47,431 nucleotides of DNA from Hyphomicrobiales bacterium (lineage in GTDB: Bacteria; Pseudomonadota; Alphaproteobacteria; Rhizobiales; Rhizobiaceae). How positions within the stretch are numbered: position 1 is the stretch's first letter; each line of letters begins with the position of its first letter. The notes below the pieces were generated by a model that was not told where the DNA came from, did no database searches, and worked only from the letters and a program-made list of their open reading frames with translations. Where the stretch lies: NCBI GenBank assembly GCA_900466605.1, contig UBMU01000005.1, positions 1 through 47,431 on the forward strand, given 5' to 3'. The position numbers and the translations under genes were made by a program. Positions 42,218-47,431 of the stretch are shown here, one piece after another.

Positions 42218-43152
42218 ATGCAGCTGGATGACATTCGCGCTTTCGAACGAATTGCCGCAAGTGGCTCGATATCTGACGTCGCGCGTAGGCACGGAATACC
42301 GAAGACTGAGCCATGGTCTCAGACGTCTGGAAATCGAGTTGGGATCTGCACTGTTTGAGCGCCGCGGAAACCGGCTGATCTTGACCGGTGATGGGCACGC
42401 GTTTCTCGGTCATGCTCAGGATGTCGTTCGCGCCTGGGAGCGGGCAGAAGATGCCGTGCGGACGAAACGTATCAGCAGCACCGTGAAGCTGCCGTCGGCA
42501 CGACGGATGAGCTCGGCCTTATGGCACCTATGTGCCTTCAATATCTGCCGCGTAACGATGACGTCGCGTTTGATCTTGCTGTACTCAACAAAGTGGACCT
42601 GTTTCACCGGGACGCTGGCCTTGATCGCATCATTTTCGCCGGCCCGCCGCCCGACGAAGAAGCCAAGAATCTCATCCATCGCCGCATCGCGCGTTACGTC
42701 AGCCGGCTCTATGCCTCACCCGACTATCTTCACGGAAATGGCACCCCCATGACCGTCGACGAGCTGCGCCGACATCCATTGTTGAGAACCGTGCCGCTGG
42801 CGGAACCGCGATCTGGTCGATCGCCAATGAGCAAGAGCGCGTCATCGTTCATCCAGACGGAAGGACATCGACAAAAGACAATTGGTTGGCGAAGCTGTCA
42901 GCGATTCAGGGCATGGGCATCGGGCTCTTCCCTGAATAGTTCACCATTGAGGAGGTTCGGGCCGGGATTCTGGCCCTGTCCTGCCGGAATGGAGTTCGGA
43001 CGCCGTATCGGTCGGTATTTATATCACGCACACTGGTTTTCCAACCCACAGATAAAAGCGTTAGTGACGTTCCTCGCGACGCAGTTCCATGGTTTCTACC
43101 GCTTCCCTACCGCGAGGACGATTTCGATGTGGGTGGTATCGAGCTGTCCTGA
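42218..43152 (+). pseudogene. LysR family regulator relic
   Basis: Several frames in order give MQLDDIRAFERIAASGSISD, LSHGLRRLEIELGSALFERR, GNRLILTGDGHAFLGHAQDV, then RLYASPDYLHGNGTPMTVDE, KLSAIQGMGIGLFPE with a TAG, and PYREDDFDVGGIEL. This is a whole LysR gene broken by at least three frameshifts and one stop. It adjoins the doeB relic head to head, so it may once have regulated ectoine use. Confidence 0.75.
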
Positions 43153-43313
43153 CCGATAAGTGCACCCCGACACTTCCGAAAGTACGACCCTTGCAGTTTC
43201 GAGCAGAGCTCATCTGCATCTGTGTCTCCAACTTTGAAGAATGCATAAATTCACTATTTTATTTAGATGTGCTGTTTAAAGTCGCGCCAAAATTGTGGGC
43301 GAGCGAGAGTATA

Positions 43314-46196
43314 ATGGTGCGGGACGAGGCAGAGCAACGCGGGGCGAGCGCTGATAGATGGGATCAAGCATTATGGGCGCTTGAGCATATACGACCGGGA
43401 GAAAGCCACCGTGTAGCAGCACTATGGCGGCAGCTTGCTCACGAGCAAACTGACCCGATCCGCCGCGCGGAAGCAATATTGAACATTGCCTCCGCACTCG
43501 AGCACGGCTCAATCGACGACCTTCAGCAAGCAATCACGATGTCGGAAGGCGCGTTGACCCTTCTGGGGCCGAGGTATCGGGAGGCTGCAGCTGCTTATCT
43601 CGCGGCAGCGCAACGCCTCATTAAACACGGGACGCCAATCGCTAGACGCCGGGCGCTTGACCATCTGCACGCAGCCCTCGCCGTCCCGATGACGGCAGGG
43701 GGACGCGACGTACTGATCGCAATGCTTACCCGGTACGCCACCGTCGTGCCGGAATTCGGGGATTTTTCCCGACTTGCAAAAGCCCAACGCATCTTCGAAA
43801 AACTACGGAAATTCGGGCTTCGACGAGAGGAGAGCTTGCCCTCATACGGTGCGATCATCAGTATCCACGAGGCACGCTGGAAGGCAGAGGGACACCGGCC
43901 AAGCCTGGGCAGAGCGATCCAGCTCTCAGCGGAAGGAATAGCGCATCACAGACGGACTGCACCGGGCGCGCTTGCAGATCTGGCGGCCCTCCTTCAGCAA
44001 CGCGCTATTCTCTTGCTCGACCGGCATGAGCATGGCGGCGTCAAATCAGACCTCGAGACTGCTCTCGCAACACTGCGTGAAGCTGCGGAAATGAGCCCGG
44101 ACCGCGGAGAAATGATTAACTCGCTCGCAATCGCACTTATGGACCGCGGAGGCGCAGAGGCCTTCGCCCACGCTCGTTTGGTTCTAGAGGACGGTTTAAG
44201 GCACAGCACAGACAGGAAGACACTCGCCTTTCTGAACTGGACCATGGCAAATTGGCATTTGCAGACCCATCTACTTGGCGGCCCCGTTAGCAGTCTCGAC
44301 AGCGCCATCGAAGCTATCGAGCGAGCTGCCGACAACCGAGACTTAGTGGGAGACGAAGTGCTTTTCGCGGTTGCGCACGCGTATCACGATCGCCATCGGG
44401 CAACGAGAGTGCTGTCAGACATCGATCGCGCGATTGAGGCGGGAGAGCTAGGCCTTGGCTCGACCGATGAACGGAACCCAAGGCGATGGAGCCAGGAAGT
44501 CACGACCGCTAACGCGTACCAAGAACGCGCGCTCAACGGACGGTTCGGCTTTCACGCGGCGGACGCTGATCGGGCAGGAGCATTGTTCCAGTCAGCGATC
44601 GAACGTCTTCCGCGGGAGGCAATTCAACGAGAAATGGTAGCTGGCGCTGCCATGGGTGCGTTGATCGAGCGCTACACGGCCGAACCTGATCGCCGCCTTA
44701 TCGATGCTGCCGCCAAACTCGCGCTCGTGCTGCCTAAGCGACCAGACGCCGTCGGAAGCCTCGATGCGCTGACAACTGTCAATCTTGCTGTGTTCCACCT
44801 GGCGCATGGTTCCTCCCCGGAGCACGATGAAGATTGGCTTTCCCTCCTGCTCAGGATCGCCCAGGAGCACGCCGGCGGGGAGGTCGGCTGGCTCGCAGCG
44901 TCCAATTATATGCACCGGAATGTGGGACGGAACTGGCATGCTGTTGTGGAGGCCTTCGAAATTCTAGAATCGCAACGCGCGTCTCGGCTGACAGCAGCGC
45001 GGGGTACGCGCGAGAGGGCGATGGTTCTGCGGCGCGAGCAGAGCGTGGCTGCGCTCGCGGGATTGGCGCTGCTACATTTGGGCCGGCCCGATACGGCGGC
45101 GCGGCTCATCGACAATTCGCAGGCGGCATTGCTGCTCGGCCACCGTGACAGCAACGTCGGCGACGAGCGCATTTGGAGCACATCCGACGCCGTTTTCTAC
45201 CCTGTCTGGACACGATATGGCGCCTACGTCTTGGTCGCCACGTCGGACGGCGTGACCGGAGCGCAAGTACCTGACATTGAATTCCAGCTCCCCGACCGGC
45301 CTTCTCCTACCGATGCAGCCACCTTACAGGCTGCGGCCGCGATGATTGCGTCGGCTTTCCCTATACAACTGCCACCCCGCCTTCTCATCGTTCCTTCCGG
45401 CCGGCTTAGCAGCATACCTTGGGCTGCAGTTACTCACGGAAGTGGAAGCTTAATTGACGGGACCACCCTCGCTGTGCTTCCAACGATGCAGCTGCTGGCC
45501 TGTCAGGAAGGTCCAAGTGATACGAGTGTGCTGATTGTAGATGCAAGTCATGCCGTGCCGGGCAGCACGTTGAAACATGCAGCCGTAGAGACGCGCCAGA
45601 TTCGGGCCTGGATGCCACGAGGGCGCGACCTTGCAGGCGCCGGACTCTCCCTGAACGCCGTACTAAATGAATTGCAAACATCGACAATCGCACATTTCGC
45701 ATGCCACGGTTTCATGGAAACGGAGAACCCTCTCAACACTAGGCTGATCCTGAATGCCCAGGAGGCGCTTACTGTATCCGACATACTTGTTGCCGACTGC
45801 TCGGGGTTGTCGCTTGTTGTCCTGTCCGCGTGTCAGTCTGCGGTTCATGGTCATGAACTGGAAGACGAGTTTACCAGCGTTGGGGTGGCGTTCCTCACCG
45901 CCGGCGCCTGCTCCGCAGTAGGAACCCTATGGAACGTAAATGACGCGGCTGCCTCGCTGTTTTCACGGCGCATGTTCGAAGCCATCGAACGAGGCGCCGC
46001 GCCGAGGGACGCCGTGCGAATGGCCCAAATCTGGCTCCGGGATTCTAAGAACGGGGAGATCGCCGATTGGCTTGAAGGGCTTGGACCCGCCAACGACGAG
46101 GCTGACCGCAGCCTCCGCCTCGCCCTTCAGAACTCGGTGGACACTATCGGTTTCGGACACGTCAAACACTGGGGCGCGTTCATTTGCTACGGTTAA
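43314..46196 (+). CDS. TPR-CHAT caspase-like protease
   Basis: About 600 N-terminal residues form degenerate TPR-like helical repeats (DDLQQAITMSEGALTLLGPR, LETALATLREAAEMSPDRGE). The C-terminal CHAT domain has the catalytic His798 in IAHFACHGFMETENPLNTR and Cys840 in LVVLSACQSAVHG, followed by the family end VGTLWNVNDAAASLFSRRMF. It is expected to be a cytoplasmic protease triggered by a partner. The ATG at 43314 was chosen because a GAGAG-rich site precedes it; the frame extends upstream into the LysR relic with unlike residues. The next gene starts 78 bases after its stop and is probably co-transcribed. CHAT proteases with TPR arms act in several anti-phage and cell-death systems. Confidence 0.9.
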   Translation: MVRDEAEQRGASADRWDQALWALEHIRPGESHRVAALWRQLAHEQTDPIRRAEAILNIASALEHGSIDDLQQAITMSEGALTLLGPRYREAAAAYLAAAQRLIKHGTPIARRRALDHLHAALAVPMTAGGRDVLIAMLTRYATVVPEFGDFSRLAKAQRIFEKLRKFGLRREESLPSYGAIISIHEARWKAEGHRPSLGRAIQLSAEGIAHHRRTAPGALADLAALLQQRAILLLDRHEHGGVKSDLETALATLREAAEMSPDRGEMINSLAIALMDRGGAEAFAHARLVLEDGLRHSTDRKTLAFLNWTMANWHLQTHLLGGPVSSLDSAIEAIERAADNRDLVGDEVLFAVAHAYHDRHRATRVLSDIDRAIEAGELGLGSTDERNPRRWSQEVTTANAYQERALNGRFGFHAADADRAGALFQSAIERLPREAIQREMVAGAAMGALIERYTAEPDRRLIDAAAKLALVLPKRPDAVGSLDALTTVNLAVFHLAHGSSPEHDEDWLSLLLRIAQEHAGGEVGWLAASNYMHRNVGRNWHAVVEAFEILESQRASRLTAARGTRERAMVLRREQSVAALAGLALLHLGRPDTAARLIDNSQAALLLGHRDSNVGDERIWSTSDAVFYPVWTRYGAYVLVATSDGVTGAQVPDIEFQLPDRPSPTDAATLQAAAAMIASAFPIQLPPRLLIVPSGRLSSIPWAAVTHGSGSLIDGTTLAVLPTMQLLACQEGPSDTSVLIVDASHAVPGSTLKHAAVETRQIRAWMPRGRDLAGAGLSLNAVLNELQTSTIAHFACHGFMETENPLNTRLILNAQEALTVSDILVADCSGLSLVVLSACQSAVHGHELEDEFTSVGVAFLTAGACSAVGTLWNVNDAAASLFSRRMFEAIERGAAPRDAVRMAQIWLRDSKNGEIADWLEGLGPANDEADRSLRLALQNSVDTIGFGHVKHWGAFICYG

Positions 46197-46274
46197 CGTT
46201 CGTCGAACTGGTTTGGCGCCTTGGCGAACTCGTGTGCCTCAAGCTAATATTTTTCTCTGGAGATTGGAACGCCA

Positions 46275-47150
46275 ATGCACGCCCAGGATGCAACGCGAAA
46301 GAAGCTTTTTAACGGCGCCGATCTGTATTTCCCGTTGCTGGAAAAGACTGTGCCTCGCATCCTGACGCACCGGTACACTTTCATCAGCGACGACTGGTAT
46401 AAAGACCAGGTGGATGGGGGGAAGCTCTCCCCAGCCGAGATGAATGCCGTTGTTGCCGTGGATCTACTCGAGAAAGCTCATCTCGCGGCAGCGACCTCGC
46501 TGATAAGGATCTTACGCTGGGCAGATGCGGTCTGCCTCATGTATGAAACGAAGAATTATCCCGGCTTTGCCGCTGCTTTGCGCGGTCTCATTGAAAATGG
46601 TGGTGATAGTGTCGATGGGTTACTGAACATCCCGGCAGCCCTCGCAGCATATCATCATAGGTTGAAAGAGATGCTGGCTGGTAAATTGACCTCCGGGCTT
46701 GCCGACTGCTCCGCCCTCGAACACATGCTCGACCACTACATTCATGCCGGTTGGGCCGGAAAGAAGAGCGATCCGGTGCGTGCCGCGAAGGCTAATGCTG
46801 AGTATGTCGCGCTCATCGAAAAAGTTGTCCCATCCGCACTCTCTCTATATCATCGGCTTTGTGCGATCGTTCATCCGTCCAACCAGTCAGTCGGCTGGCT
46901 GTTCGACTTCGATGAGCTTGGAGACAGGCGGATTGCACTAACCATGGATGATGCGGCAAAAATTGATGCGATACTGGTCGAATTTCCAAGCGCGATCGGG
47001 CAAACCTTCAGCCTGACGTGTAACTGCGCTCTTCTCACCTTGCGGGTGCTGCACAAATTCCCTCTGCATCCAAAAATACCGGAACTCAAGACAGTAGATT
47101 GGAGCCCAGTCTCAGTTGGACGCGACGTCGAACAATTGTTACGGAATTAG
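46275..47150 (+). CDS. helical protein with HEPN-like R-x5-H motif, CHAT partner candidate
   Basis: A 291-residue, almost wholly helical protein. Conserved-looking positions are R103 and E107 in FAAALRGLIENGGDS and R194-x5-H200 in YHRLCAIVHPSNQS. The latter fits the R-x4-6-H signature of HEPN ribonucleases, and the two helices resemble DUF5677-like proteins. If so it may be an RNA-cleaving effector. No membrane segment. TCTGGAG lies upstream of the ATG. It follows the CHAT gene by 78 bases on the same strand. HEPN assignment is inference; it could also be a sensor or scaffold for the protease. Confidence 0.7.
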   Translation: MHAQDATRKKLFNGADLYFPLLEKTVPRILTHRYTFISDDWYKDQVDGGKLSPAEMNAVVAVDLLEKAHLAAATSLIRILRWADAVCLMYETKNYPGFAAALRGLIENGGDSVDGLLNIPAALAAYHHRLKEMLAGKLTSGLADCSALEHMLDHYIHAGWAGKKSDPVRAAKANAEYVALIEKVVPSALSLYHRLCAIVHPSNQSVGWLFDFDELGDRRIALTMDDAAKIDAILVEFPSAIGQTFSLTCNCALLTLRVLHKFPLHPKIPELKTVDWSPVSVGRDVEQLLRN

Positions 47151-47320
47151 TCGGCTTGTGTTTGCTCAGGCGGAAAAATGACGCTGCGCCAACTGAGGTG
47201 AGCTCCGGTTTGAAATCAGCATGCAGCCATACTATGCTTCGCCAGTGGCCGTTTTGCGTGCCTATCGGATCATCCTAGCTCTTTACCTTTGCCCGGTTAT
47301 CGCAATCGATACCGGCTATA

Positions 47321-47431
47321 CTAGAAGAAGGACCCCGATATTTCAGGTGCACCTTCTAGCGCATGGCCCATGAATTCCAAGGCAGCCTTCAGCTTGTCGC
47401 GATGGGTAGGCCGGTAATCCTCCCCGGGAAT
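47321..47431 (-). CDS. partial gene at the right edge
   Basis: The minus strand is open from the window edge to TAG at 47321-47323 and ends KLKAALEFMGHALEGAPEIS plus GSFF. Composition is protein-like, but only 36 residues are visible and the family is not recognised. The 170 bases between it and the previous gene hold no clear feature. Confidence 0.4.
   Translation of the reverse strand: MPGEDYRPTHRDKLKAALEFMGHALEGAPEISGSFF

Noticed and set aside
1..47431. CRISPR arrays, tRNA or rRNA genes, complete insertion sequences
   Set aside because: Looked for regular spaced repeats, tRNA-like cloverleaf sequences and transposase frames; none found beyond the relics listed.

Overview
The window looks like an accessory stretch of a Rhizobiales genome (Rhizobium, Agrobacterium or Sinorhizobium type). 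This rests on GC-rich codon use, the DnaE2 and PanD remnants, a KaiB/KaiC locus with no KaiA, many LysR, ROK and MocR regulators, a CUT1 sugar transporter without its own ATPase, and a dimethylglycine dehydrogenase-type protein. No rRNA or tRNA gene, CRISPR array or intact insertion sequence was seen. The density of broken genes (enoyl-CoA hydratase, dnaE2, panD, integrase, DoxX, doeB, LysR, an HxlR scrap) points to a plastic, decaying region such as a secondary replicon or island.

Left part (1-6700): two small hypothetical genes, a truncated class III adenylate cyclase, an enoyl-CoA hydratase relic, a MocR regulator, two tandem DUF983 genes with a small membrane protein, and the decayed 3' end of dnaE2. 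Then comes the best-organised system of the left half (6852-11108): a ribbon-helix-helix-like protein, KaiC, two KaiB proteins and a PAS-hybrid histidine kinase, with start/stop overlaps or very short gaps. This is a KaiA-less timekeeping or stress-timing operon with its probable output kinase. Small genes of unknown function and an HNH nuclease follow (11467-13638).

Middle (13703-29293): a LysR regulator divergent from a Gfo/Idh oxidoreductase; membrane PQQ glucose dehydrogenase; a panD relic; two convergent ROK regulators; and a minus-strand operon of binding protein, two permeases and GH38 alpha-mannosidase, with a strong hairpin after the binding-protein gene. This operon should import and cleave a mannose-containing glycoside, probably under ROK control.

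Right-middle (28391-40028): a run of regulator/target pairs (LysR/MDR reductase, MFS/ArsR, HxlR/MDR reductase, MarR/hexapeptide protein), several with visible inverted or tandem repeats between or at the start of the genes. It also holds an integrase relic, a large dimethylglycine/sarcosine dehydrogenase-like protein and a broken DoxX gene.

Right end (40338-47431): an unrecognised 344-residue protein, relics of doeB (ectoine breakdown) and a LysR gene, then a 960-residue TPR-CHAT protease followed by a 291-residue helical protein carrying an R-x5-H motif. The last pair is the best candidate for an undescribed, perhaps defensive, two-gene system.
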